From: a virus
IMG/VR virus record: IMGVR_UViG_3300044527_000754
Location: 1 to 38,800 of that record
DNA: 38,800 bases
Strand: one strand, 5' to 3'
Both the position numbers and the translations under genes were made by a program. The stretch's first letter is position 1; every line of letters starts with the position of its first letter. Positions 22,689 through 29,027 of this stretch are shown here, piece by piece. The notes below the pieces were generated by a model. That model was not told the origin of the DNA and did not search any database. It worked only from the letters and a program-made list of their open reading frames with translations.

Positions 22689-24197
22689 ATGATCCGCTTT
22701 TTCCTTCCCCTCATCCTTCTTTCCACCTTCGCCGCCGCCCAAACCGTCGGCCAATACGAGATCCGCAAACGCGGAGCCTCCGGCTTTACTAGCTACGGCG
22801 TCACCCTCAGCAACGGTCAGGTCTTCGGCCAAACCGCAGGCAGCCCCGCCGCCATCACGCCCTTCGGCGGTGCCTTCTCCGACCTCAGCGGCAAACCGAC
22901 CACCCTCAACGGCTACGGCATCACCGACGGCCTTAGCACCAGCAACAACCTTTCGGACCTTGCCAACGCAGCGACGGCCCGCACCAACCTCGGACTCGGA
23001 GCCGCCGCCACGCTGGCGACCAGCACCGGCGGCAATTACACCGCCGATGGAGGCAAGGCTCTGATCTTTGGCAGCTTTGGCGAGGCCGACATCTCTCGTG
23101 CTCTGACCATTCATCGCATCAACAGCGGCGGATGGCTTCCTGGCGTGTTGCAGCTCGAAGCCGCCGACAACGTGCAGGCTGTCCTCTCGCCGAGCGATAG
23201 CATGGGCTCCTTTCAAACCTTCACGCTGCCCGCTGTCGGCGGCACGCTCATCGGCACCGGCAACCTCACCGCCATCACCGCCACCGGCACCATCACCAGC
23301 GGCACCTGGCAGGGCTCCATCATCGCCCCGGCCTACCTCGGCACCGGCAGTGACATCACCACCAAATACCTGCGCGGCGACGGCACCTGGCAGACCCTCA
23401 GCACCGGCCTCACCATCGGCACCACCACCACGAGCGGTGCGAGCGCTGGCGACATCCTCACCAGCGACGGCACCAATCTGCAAAAGCTCACCCCCGGCAC
23501 CGGCGTCAGTGCCTGGTTGGCGACGCCGAGCAAAGCCAACCTCAACGCCGCTGTGAGTGATGACGATCCGGCTTATTTGGGCACAGCAAACGCATTCACC
23601 GCGACACAGACCGTTACTAAAGTCTCCGCCTCTGCTTCAGCTCCTCATTTTAAGGCTGTCGGATACGGTGTAAATTTCTCTGTCTATGATGATGACGGCA
23701 CCACGCTGCGCACATACATCAGCCAAGGCGATGTGATCACCAACGCGGCATTCAAGCAGCTCAATTCCAATTATTCACTCGGGGACCCTGGATACCCCGG
23801 CCTGGCTATGTGCTCATCTCAGCTCGTGGGCTGGTCATCACACCCCTCTTTATTTTGGTCTGGCACCCGCGACCTATTGCTATCGAGGGAAGGGGCGGGG
23901 CATCTCGCGCAGTCGTCGTCCACCACGGCTCAGCGTCTCAGCGTGTTCAACACCTACACCTCGCCAACTTCCCACGAGGCTTTCACCATGGACTGGCAAA
24001 CCACCGCCAACACGGTCCGCGTTGGCACCGTCAAAGGCAGCGGTGGCGGCACGGCGCGGCAAATAATCATCCAGACGGACGGCACTGAGCGCATCAGGAT
24101 CAGCGCGGTGGGCGAAATCTTCCTGACCCTTCCCACCTCCGCAGGCACTCCAGGCAGCCTCTGGAATGACGCAGGCACGGTCAAAGTTTCACCTTAA
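22689..24197 (+). CDS. Tail fibre protein with an N-terminal signal peptide
   Basis: A 502-residue fibre. Fibre-type repeats are clear: FSDLSGKPTTLNGYGITDG, NLSDLANAATARTNLGLG, and TSGTWQGSIIAPAYLGTGS. The C-terminus ends GTPGSLWNDAGTVKVSP, common in fibre-type proteins. The odd feature is the start, MIRFFLPLILLSTFAAAQT, a textbook Sec signal peptide with an AxA site; virion proteins made in the cytoplasm do not normally have one. An upstream in-frame TTG at 22671 would only add six residues and overlaps the TTGACCC sequence, so ATG 22689 is preferred. It may be a secreted adhesin-like derivative or a host-derived fibre. Confidence 0.75.
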   Translation: MIRFFLPLILLSTFAAAQTVGQYEIRKRGASGFTSYGVTLSNGQVFGQTAGSPAAITPFGGAFSDLSGKPTTLNGYGITDGLSTSNNLSDLANAATARTNLGLGAAATLATSTGGNYTADGGKALIFGSFGEADISRALTIHRINSGGWLPGVLQLEAADNVQAVLSPSDSMGSFQTFTLPAVGGTLIGTGNLTAITATGTITSGTWQGSIIAPAYLGTGSDITTKYLRGDGTWQTLSTGLTIGTTTTSGASAGDILTSDGTNLQKLTPGTGVSAWLATPSKANLNAAVSDDDPAYLGTANAFTATQTVTKVSASASAPHFKAVGYGVNFSVYDDDGTTLRTYISQGDVITNAAFKQLNSNYSLGDPGYPGLAMCSSQLVGWSSHPSLFWSGTRDLLLSREGAGHLAQSSSTTAQRLSVFNTYTSPTSHEAFTMDWQTTANTVRVGTVKGSGGGTARQIIIQTDGTERIRISAVGEIFLTLPTSAGTPGSLWNDAGTVKVSP

Positions 24198-24203
24198 CCA
24201 AGC

Positions 24204-24230
24204 CTCTCACCTCTAACCCCTCACCTCTAA
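24204..24230 (+). repeat. CTCACCTCTAAC tract
   Basis: CTCTCACCTCTAACCCCTCACCTC-type units in the leader of the gene at 24239, of the same family as 17164-17197. Confidence 0.5.
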
Positions 24231-24238
24231 CACGCATC

Positions 24239-24640
24239 ATGAAACGCCTCCTCCTCCTCACCCTCTGCGCCTCACTCAGCGCTCACGCGCAGCTCATCGA
24301 ATCCCCCACAGCCGCCCCGCCGCCCGCCGCGAAGCTCGCCGCTGACAGCATCGTGGACGCGATCAACGGCGAGATCAAGCACCGCGTCGCGGTTCACAAG
24401 ATCGCCTTCGACACGCTCTGGAAAAACACCCGCGAAGGTGCCACGCCCGAGGCCATTCTCGAAAGACTCGGCACCAAGGCCGTGCTCGTGTTCCAGTTCT
24501 CCCGCGAGAACCTCGATCACATCGACCGCTGCGCCAAACTCGTCGGCAAAACCCGCGCCGACTTCATCACGGACGCCGAATGCACACCTCCCCACGAGCT
24601 GGTCTATCACGCCGATGGCCGCGTGACGATCAAAGACTGA
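24239..24640 (+). CDS. Exported protein of unknown function
   Basis: A 133-residue protein with a Sec signal peptide (KRLLLLTLCASLSAHAQ, cleavage after HAQ likely), a Pro/Ala linker and a helical periplasmic domain (SIVDAINGEIKHRVAVHKIA; ENLDHIDRCAKLVGKTRADF) with two Cys. It lies between fibre and lysis genes. An exported lysis or superinfection-exclusion factor is possible. The family is not recognised. Confidence 0.6.
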   Translation: MKRLLLLTLCASLSAHAQLIESPTAAPPPAAKLAADSIVDAINGEIKHRVAVHKIAFDTLWKNTREGATPEAILERLGTKAVLVFQFSRENLDHIDRCAKLVGKTRADFITDAECTPPHELVYHADGRVTIKD

Positions 24641-24658
24641 GCCTCAATAGCCTCACCC

Positions 24659-24946
24659 ATGAGCGAAGATTCCCTCTCCCGCATCGACCTCATTCTCTCT
24701 CGCCTGGAGCGTCTCGCCAAGCTCCTCCTCGCCGCGCTCATGATCATCGTCAGTGGGGCTATTTGGGCCGCGACCATGGAGCTGAGACTGCGCAGCGTCG
24801 AGTCTGAGCAAAGCCACATGTCCCCCAAAGTCGAAGCTCACGGCCAGCAGATCAGCAACCTCGAAGGCCGTCTGCATGGCATCGCCAGTCAGCTTGGCAA
24901 AGTGCCCGGCAAAGTCGCTGCCAAAATCCAAGATAATAGCGAGTGA
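24659..24946 (+). CDS. Membrane-anchored coiled-coil protein, holin or i-spanin-like
   Basis: A 95-residue protein with a short N-terminal amphipathic region, one transmembrane helix (LLLAALMIIVSGAIWAATME, residues 23-42) and a periplasmic coiled coil (LRLRSVESEQSHMSPKVEAH; ISNLEGRLHGIASQL). That topology resembles an inner-membrane spanin or a small holin. It lies upstream of the endolysin, which supports a lysis role; which of the two cannot be decided. Confidence 0.6.
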   Translation: MSEDSLSRIDLILSRLERLAKLLLAALMIIVSGAIWAATMELRLRSVESEQSHMSPKVEAHGQQISNLEGRLHGIASQLGKVPGKVAAKIQDNSE

Positions 24947-24953
24947 TTGACAC
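24946..24953 (+). promoter_or_regulatory. ATTGACAC box, 15-nt spacing
   Basis: ATTGACAC overlaps the stop of the previous gene and lies 15 bases before the ATG at 24969 (10 before an out-of-phase ATG at 24964). Confidence 0.4.
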
Positions 24954-24968
24954 GACGGAAACCATGTC

Positions 24969-25394
24969 ATGAAACATCTCCTGCTCTTCATCCTCGCGCT
25001 CGCGACCCTGCCACTCACCGTCTCAGCACAGGCCATTGATCCCGCGCTTCAAGCGGCCGTCGATGCCGCCGTGCCAGCTCAATATGCCGGTTACACGAGC
25101 CTGGGCCTCATCACCTTCATGATGCTCGGTCGCTGGCTCAAAGCCCTCCAAAACGGCACAGGCATGCGCGGCTGGCTCTCCGCCATCTGGCTCGGCACGA
25201 ACACGCCGAAGCTCCTCATCGCCAGCCTCGCAATCCTCACCCTCCCGAGCTGCTCTTACCTCGCGCCCCTCTCCGCCATCGCCATCGGTTACGGCGAACG
25301 AAAACAACTCTACACCGCCGACGACGCCGCCGCTCTGCGTGAGGTGCGCAACGTCCTCACCAGCGCCAAACAACCGCGCAACGTGGCTCCCTGA
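24969..25394 (+). CDS. Exported membrane protein of the lysis region
   Basis: A 141-residue protein with an N-terminal signal peptide (KHLLLFILALATLPLTVSAQ), a transmembrane segment (GYTSLGLITFMMLGRWL) and a second hydrophobic segment (LLIASLAILTLPSCSYLAPL) that contains a lipobox-like LPSC, then a hydrophilic tail. It may be a holin with two to three helices or a spanin-type protein. An internal lipoprotein start is not visible. It is followed by a strong terminator. Confidence 0.55.
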   Translation: MKHLLLFILALATLPLTVSAQAIDPALQAAVDAAVPAQYAGYTSLGLITFMMLGRWLKALQNGTGMRGWLSAIWLGTNTPKLLIASLAILTLPSCSYLAPLSAIAIGYGERKQLYTADDAAALREVRNVLTSAKQPRNVAP

Positions 25395-25458
25395 TTTATC
25401 CACCCACACACGCCACAGGCTGCGTGATCAGCCTCCCGAAGTCGCCGCGACATTCACA

Positions 25459-25493
25459 CGGCCGCTCTCTTCACCGAGAGCGGCCGTTTTTTT
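25459..25493 (+). terminator. Rho-independent terminator inside the lysis region
   Basis: An 11-bp perfect stem, CGGCCGCTCTC (25459-25469) with GAGAGCGGCCG (25476-25486), loop TTCACC, and seven T. The last three T are also the first letters of a TTTGACAC box. Confidence 0.93.
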
Positions 25494-25498
25494 GACAC
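25491..25498 (+). promoter_or_regulatory. TTTGACAC box, 12 nt before a start codon
   Basis: TTTGACAC shares its first T residues with the terminator T-run and ends exactly 12 bases before the ATG at 25511. Confidence 0.6.
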
Positions 25499-25510
25499 CT
25501 CCACGAAGTC

Positions 25511-25651
25511 ATGACCTGGCTGCACCTCATCGCTTGGGCGGCGGGCATTCTGTTCGCTCTCGCCGCTGTCGGAGCCCTCGGCATCATTGCTCTCTTTGCC
25601 CTCGCCGATCGCGAAGCAGCCAAGCAGCCGCCGCGCAAAAAACGACCATGA
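25511..25651 (+). CDS. Small membrane protein, holin candidate
   Basis: A 46-residue protein: short N-terminus, one transmembrane helix (AAGILFALAAVGALGIIALF) and a basic tail (KQPPRKKRP). Its stop overlaps the amidase start as ATGA, so the two are translationally linked. A small single-helix protein coupled to an endolysin fits a pinholin or small holin, though this is inference. The start is supported by the TTTGACAC box. Confidence 0.65.
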   Translation: MTWLHLIAWAAGILFALAAVGALGIIALFALADREAAKQPPRKKRP

Positions 25652-26211
25652 ACATCACCGGCGACCACTGGCTCGGAACCGCCCTGCGTCGTCCCATCCA
25701 AGGCGGCGCAAAAATGCCCGTGCGTCGTTTCCTCGTCATCCATTTCACCGCCGGAGCCAGCGCCGAATCCTCCATCGAATTTTGGCGCACGCCCGCCGCC
25801 AAAGGTGCCAGCGCTCACCTCGTCATCGACCGCGACGGCACCGTCTATCAAACGCGTCCCTTCAACCGCACCTGCGGCCATGCCGGAGTCTCCGAGTGGC
25901 AAGGTTTCAAAAATCTCAACACCTGCACCATCGGCATCGAACTCGCCAACGCAGGCAACGACGCCCGACTCGCCCAACGCTGGTCCAAGCTCCCACTCGT
26001 TTCCGCCAAGCACAAAAACGGCGGCCCGCATCAACGTTGGGAAGCCTATCCGCTCGCTCAGCTCGCCGCCTGCGAAGCCGTCTCCAAAGCACTCGTCACC
26101 CGCTACCACCTCGACGACATCGTCGGGCACGACGATGTCGCCCCCACGCGAAAAAACGATCCCGGCCCGGCGTTCCCTATGACCGCCCTCCGACAGTCAT
26201 GTGGATTTTAA
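25648..26211 (+). CDS. N-acetylmuramoyl-L-alanine amidase endolysin
   Basis: A 187-residue Amidase_2/PGRP-type zinc enzyme that cleaves the lactyl-peptide bond of peptidoglycan to release progeny. Visible: RRFLVIHFTAG with zinc ligand His32, SAHLVIDRDGTVYQTRPF, TIGIELAN with the catalytic Glu, GHDDVAPTRK with His161, and KNDPGPAF with Asp171. No signal peptide or wall-binding domain is present, so export needs a holin. The ATG at 25648 overlaps the small membrane protein stop. It is the last late gene before attP. Confidence 0.93.
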   Translation: MNITGDHWLGTALRRPIQGGAKMPVRRFLVIHFTAGASAESSIEFWRTPAAKGASAHLVIDRDGTVYQTRPFNRTCGHAGVSEWQGFKNLNTCTIGIELANAGNDARLAQRWSKLPLVSAKHKNGGPHQRWEAYPLAQLAACEAVSKALVTRYHLDDIVGHDDVAPTRKNDPGPAFPMTALRQSCGF

Positions 26212-26273
26212 GCTGGGTGTGTAAACCGGGTGTAATTACAACCCTGGCCACATTCCCCCAGCAAACGCAACGT

Positions 26274-26296
26274 TTCGAATCCCCTTATCTCCACCA
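26274..26296 (+). other. Attachment core resembling the 3' end of a tRNA or tmRNA
   Basis: The segment begins TTCGAATCC and ends CTCCACCA, as the T-loop to CCA end of a tRNA or tmRNA does. No 5' half, anticodon arm or T-stem partner is present upstream, so it is not a gene. Phages often integrate into such 3' ends. Acceptor sequence ending in CTCCACCA suits an ssrA-like target, by inference. Confidence 0.7.
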
Positions 26297-26374
26297 CAAC
26301 AATTCGGGGCTGGAGGCTTGATTTCACTAGGGCGGGAGGCTCAAAGGGGTGTTGGGGCTTTGGAGTCTGTTTTT

Positions 26375-26400
26375 GGCCTTTTATGGCCTTTTATGGCCTT
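26375..26400 (+). repeat. 10-bp tandem repeat GGCCTTTTAT
   Basis: GGCCTTTTAT occurs twice, followed by GGCCTT, in exact 10-bp period ahead of the integrase gene. This places copies on one helix face, a common operator or excisionase pattern. Confidence 0.7.
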
Positions 26401-26422
26401 AAAAAGGGTGTAAAGGGGTGTC

Positions 26423-27652
26423 ATGGGAGAGACGATTCAGAGTGTGAAATATGGCGGGGTGGCGGCGCGGATTTCGCGTCGGGGGGATGGGCGTTTTGTG
26501 GTGCGCTGGCGGGAGGCGCGGCAGGGACGCTCGACGACGGCGATGACGCGGGAGGGGGCGCTCAAATTGGCACAGGCGAAGGTGCGGGAGTTGGCCGGCA
26601 AAGCGGGGTCGCGTATGGTGTCGGTGATCGAGGCGGAGGCGGTGCAAGGGTTGCTGGAGATCGCGGGGGCGAGGTCGCTGCATTCGGTGGTGGAGACGGT
26701 GCGGGATGCGGTGCGGCGATGCGATGGGTTGGCGAATGTTTCGCGGGCGGTGGACGCTTGGCTAAAGGCGGGGCATGGGGCACTGGATCGATCAACGATG
26801 GCGGTGGCGGTGCCGCGTTTTTTGGCGCTGCATGCGCGGTCTTCGTGGGAGCATCTGGCGGGGCTGCGCAAGGAGCTGGAGGCGTTTGTGATGCGCTATG
26901 GTGAGGTGTCGGTGTGTGACCTCGACGTGGAGATGCTAACGACGTGGATCGGGCGACCACGTGAGGATGGCGCGGAGATCGGAGCGCGTTTTTTTAACAA
27001 TCGACTGGCGTCGTGGAAGACGTTTTTGAATCGGTGTCGCGAGTGGGGAATGCGTGCGCGAGGTGAGCCGCATCCGGCGGAGGTGATCAAAAAACGAAAG
27101 GAGGCGGACCCGGTGCCGGAGATTTTCAGCGTTGATCTGGCACGGCAGATTTTGGCGCTGATTCGTGCGAAGGAGCCGCAGTGTCTCAATTATTTTGTCA
27201 TCGGCTGCTGGATGGGGCTGCGTCCGTTTGAGATGCGCCGCATCACCTGGGCGATGTGGGACTGGGAGCGCGGCTATTTGGACCTGGGGCCGCAGGTGGC
27301 GCTCAAGACGATGCAGCAGCGTTATGTGCCGATCCCTGATAATGTGCGGGCGATGCTGCGCGGTGCCAATGCTGACGCACGCTGGGGCAAAAAGTGCAAA
27401 CGTGCGGCTAAGCATTGCGTGAGGACGACGGACCAGCCGCATCTCATGCGACTGCTGAAAACGGCGAAAATGATGAGCGTGTGGCCGCAGGACATCATGC
27501 GGCACAGCTACATCTCCTATCGCCTGGCACAGGGGCATAATCGCGGCCAAGTGGCGGAGTGGGCGGGCAATTCAGAGGGTGTGATTCGGAAGCGGTATCG
27601 CAGGCCGCTGCGGAAGGAGGATGGGGACGCGTGGTTTGGGGTGGGACTTTGA
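26423..27652 (+). CDS. int: Tyrosine recombinase integrase
   Basis: A 409-residue tyrosine integrase: an N-terminal arm-binding-like domain (residues 1-60), a core-binding SAM-like domain (about 100-210), then the catalytic domain with Arg267 (GLRPFEMRR), the second arginine in DIMRHSYISYRLAQ (Arg360) and nucleophile Tyr392 in VIRKRYRRP. Two usual histidines are replaced: the H of HxxR is Asp357, and the later GH becomes GN (Asn383). These changes recur, as far as I recall, in a branch of phage-type integrases. It joins attP to attB. The gene runs away from attP and ends at a bidirectional terminator. Composition is markedly G-rich. Confidence 0.9.
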   Translation: MGETIQSVKYGGVAARISRRGDGRFVVRWREARQGRSTTAMTREGALKLAQAKVRELAGKAGSRMVSVIEAEAVQGLLEIAGARSLHSVVETVRDAVRRCDGLANVSRAVDAWLKAGHGALDRSTMAVAVPRFLALHARSSWEHLAGLRKELEAFVMRYGEVSVCDLDVEMLTTWIGRPREDGAEIGARFFNNRLASWKTFLNRCREWGMRARGEPHPAEVIKKRKEADPVPEIFSVDLARQILALIRAKEPQCLNYFVIGCWMGLRPFEMRRITWAMWDWERGYLDLGPQVALKTMQQRYVPIPDNVRAMLRGANADARWGKKCKRAAKHCVRTTDQPHLMRLLKTAKMMSVWPQDIMRHSYISYRLAQGHNRGQVAEWAGNSEGVIRKRYRRPLRKEDGDAWFGVGL

Positions 27653-27659
27653 GGACATG

Positions 27660-27688
27660 AAAAAGCCGCTCGGTTGGAGCGGCTTTTT
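27660..27688. terminator. Bidirectional terminator between int and the minus-strand regulator
   Basis: A 12-bp stem, AAAAAGCCGCTC (27660-27671) with GAGCGGCTTTTT (27677-27688), loop GGTTG. With A-run and T-run on both flanks it can stop transcription of int and of the convergent regulator. A duplicated GGACAGGAGAATG follows at 27705-27730. Confidence 0.93.
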
Positions 27689-27799
27689 GGTGACGGGGAT
27701 TTCGACAGGAGAATGGGGACAGGAGAATGACTAATTACGGACTTTGAATTCTTCGTTGTGGATGGTGTCGAGCTTGGGGATGCGGCGGGCGGTGGCTGT

Positions 27800-28039
27800 T
27801 TAGATGACGGGTTTGAGGGGTGGGAGTGGGGTGGGTTCTTGCTGGGGTGGATGGGCTTCAGTGATGCGCAGGGGTAGCGAAAGAGTGCCGGTGGCGTCGA
27901 AGTAGTCGAGCGCGGCGAGCAGGGAAGCCCTGGCAAGGGAGACGCCTTCGATGTGGGTTTTTTCTTCGAAGGCGGCGACGCGGGCGGTGGTTTTTTCATC
28001 CAGCCGGACGCCGAGGGTGCGGGCGTTTTTGTTGCTCAT
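27800..28039 (-). CDS. Ribbon-helix-helix regulator (candidate repressor)
   Basis: A 79-residue protein, the only clear minus-strand gene. RTLGVRLDEKTTARVAAFEE, then SLARASLLAALDYF, matches the strand-helix-helix plan of CopG/Arc proteins; the C-terminal 25 residues are Pro-rich and probably flexible. It is divergent from another such gene, with two palindromes between them. This topology, and its lone reverse strand, make it the best candidate for a lysogeny repressor or master switch. No CI-like or S24-type repressor is visible anywhere in the window. Confidence 0.72.
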   Translation of the reverse strand: MSNKNARTLGVRLDEKTTARVAAFEEKTHIEGVSLARASLLAALDYFDATGTLSLPLRITEAHPPQQEPTPLPPLKPVI

Positions 28040-28054
28040 GGCGACAAATGCATC

Positions 28055-28070
28055 ACAAAGTTAACTTTGT
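28055..28070. promoter_or_regulatory. Operator palindrome 1 (GTTAAC-centred)
   Basis: ACAAAGTTAACTTTGT is a perfect 16-bp palindrome 16 bases upstream of the minus-strand regulator start. Together with palindrome 2 it lies between divergent regulator genes. Ribbon-helix-helix dimers commonly bind such sites. Confidence 0.8.
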
Positions 28071-28099
28071 CATCAAAAAGTGTTTGCGCGTTTCGTTAT

Positions 28100-28113
28100 C
28101 ATTGTTAACAATG
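28100..28113. promoter_or_regulatory. Operator palindrome 2 (GTTAAC-centred)
   Basis: CATTGTTAACAATG is a perfect 14-bp palindrome, 8 bases before the ATG at 28122. Its centre is 44 bases from that of palindrome 1 and shares GTTAAC, so both may be sites for one regulator. TATCAT at 28097-28102 may be part of a rightward promoter. Confidence 0.8.
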
Positions 28114-28121
28114 TTGACGAG

Positions 28122-28310
28122 ATGAAGAAACCGAACCGAATCACGATCACGCTGCCGCCCGAGTTGGACGGCGAGGCCACTGAATGCTGCGACCGAACCG
28201 GGGTGAGCCTGAGCGATCTGGCCCGCCAAGGACTGGTGCGGGTGCTGTTGGAGCTGAGACAGACCGGGTCTGTAAAGCTGATGCAACTGCCAGCGAAGCA
28301 AGCGGCCTGA
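28122..28310 (+). CDS. Ribbon-helix-helix protein
   Basis: A 62-residue CopG-like protein. The strand NRITITLPPELDGEATECCD and helices GVSLSDLARQGLVRVLLELR fit the fold well. It is divergent from the regulator at 27800 and directly behind a palindromic operator, so it is likely autoregulated and part of the early switch. The ATG at 28122 is used; the earlier in-frame codon at 28080 would lie within the operator region. Confidence 0.75.
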   Translation: MKKPNRITITLPPELDGEATECCDRTGVSLSDLARQGLVRVLLELRQTGSVKLMQLPAKQAA

Positions 28311-28352
28311 TTTTTTTGAGACCGACAACCAACAACCCAAAACGACACACGC

Positions 28353-28550
28353 ATGAAAACGAACCAACTGCTGAACCTCTTGAAGAACTGCGCGTCTGTG
28401 GACGCGGCCCGTGAGGAGCTGAGCGATGCCACGCCGCGCACGGTGGTGGATGCCTGGAAGAGCCACAGCGGCGCGGCCCGCGCTGACTACAAGACGGCCC
28501 GCGAGGGACTGCTGAAAACGGTGCGTGAGCGTGTGTTTGCGGCGGCCTGA
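28353..28550 (+). CDS. Small unknown early protein
   Basis: A 65-residue helical, Arg/Lys-rich protein (LLNLLKNCASVDAAREELSD; RADYKTAREGLLKTVRERVF). No family is recognised. It is the second gene of the early + strand operon, with a 42-base gap to the preceding stop. Composition is G-rich like its neighbours. Confidence 0.6.
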   Translation: MKTNQLLNLLKNCASVDAAREELSDATPRTVVDAWKSHSGAARADYKTAREGLLKTVRERVFAAA

Positions 28551-28587
28551 GTGACCTGAGTGACAACACTGACCTGACTGACGATTT

Positions 28588-28782
28588 ATGAGCAAGCCGA
28601 TCCTGAAACTGACGAGCACCGAACAGAAGACGCTGGATGCCTCCCGCGACTTGATGCTGAAGCTGCTGCTGGACAGCCGCGTGAAGGGCGAGTGCCGCGA
28701 TGCGGCGGCGCTGCGGGAGACGCTGCGGGATGGTGAGGCGCTGATCCGACGCATCCACAAGCTGGCGGCGGTGCCGGTGTGA
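28588..28782 (+). CDS. Small unknown early protein
   Basis: A 64-residue helical protein (TSTEQKTLDASRDLMLKLLL; LRDGEALIRRIHKLAAVPV) of unknown family. The leader contains repeated GAGTGAC/CTGAC units (28548-28583), like the TGACCGGATTGAC repeats within the genes at 29514 and 30895. Confidence 0.6.
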   Translation: MSKPILKLTSTEQKTLDASRDLMLKLLLDSRVKGECRDAAALRETLRDGEALIRRIHKLAAVPV

Positions 28783-28892
28783 CAAATTTCCGTGCCTGCC
28801 GGGCTGACGGCGGGGTCGAGACGCAGGGCCACGGACGCAGTGACCGCACGGTGAGGAGGCAAAAACTTCTCAGTCCATTTCCACTAAACGGG

Positions 28893-28925
28893 GGTCATCG
28901 CCGGGGAGGCATCCCGGACACTTTT
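28893..28925 (+). repeat. Exact 28-bp repeat, copy 1, with hairpin and T-run
   Basis: The 28-base unit 28893-28920 begins GGTCATCGCC and contains CCGGGG/TCCCGG, a 6-bp hairpin with AGGCA loop, followed a few bases later by TTTTT. It looks like a short intrinsic terminator or attenuator in an otherwise gene-free leader (28783-29027). The same unit recurs at 29461. I see no other gene in this 245-base gap. Confidence 0.8.
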
Positions 28926-29027
28926 TGAGCGCTGAATTTTGAACCGGTGGGGAGCCGGGGACGGGTGGGAATCCTCCTTCGCTCTGACGAGCTACGGAGG
29001 ACAAAGCAACCAAAACGAAAGGACACA

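Larger units (their letters stand above)
26215..26421. other. attP region with arm-type repeats
   Basis: This 207-base tract holds an att core at 26274-26296. It is flanked by five direct GGGTGT repeats at 26215, 26228, 26347, 26406 and 26416, the last reaching the integrase start. The repeats on both sides of the core look like integrase arm sites. A GTAATTAC-centred imperfect inverted repeat lies at 26228-26244, and a 10-bp repeat lies at 26375-26400. No gene fits here. The same repeats could alternatively be replication iterons, because the strand bias flips here. Confidence 0.7.

Noticed and set aside
26274-26296. A tRNA or tmRNA gene
   Set aside because: Only the T-loop to CCA end is present; no 5' acceptor, D-arm, anticodon arm or T-stem partner exists upstream.
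28053-28862. Minus-strand 269-codon frame across the early small genes
   Set aside because: It covers both operator palindromes and three better + strand genes; the product is low complexity.
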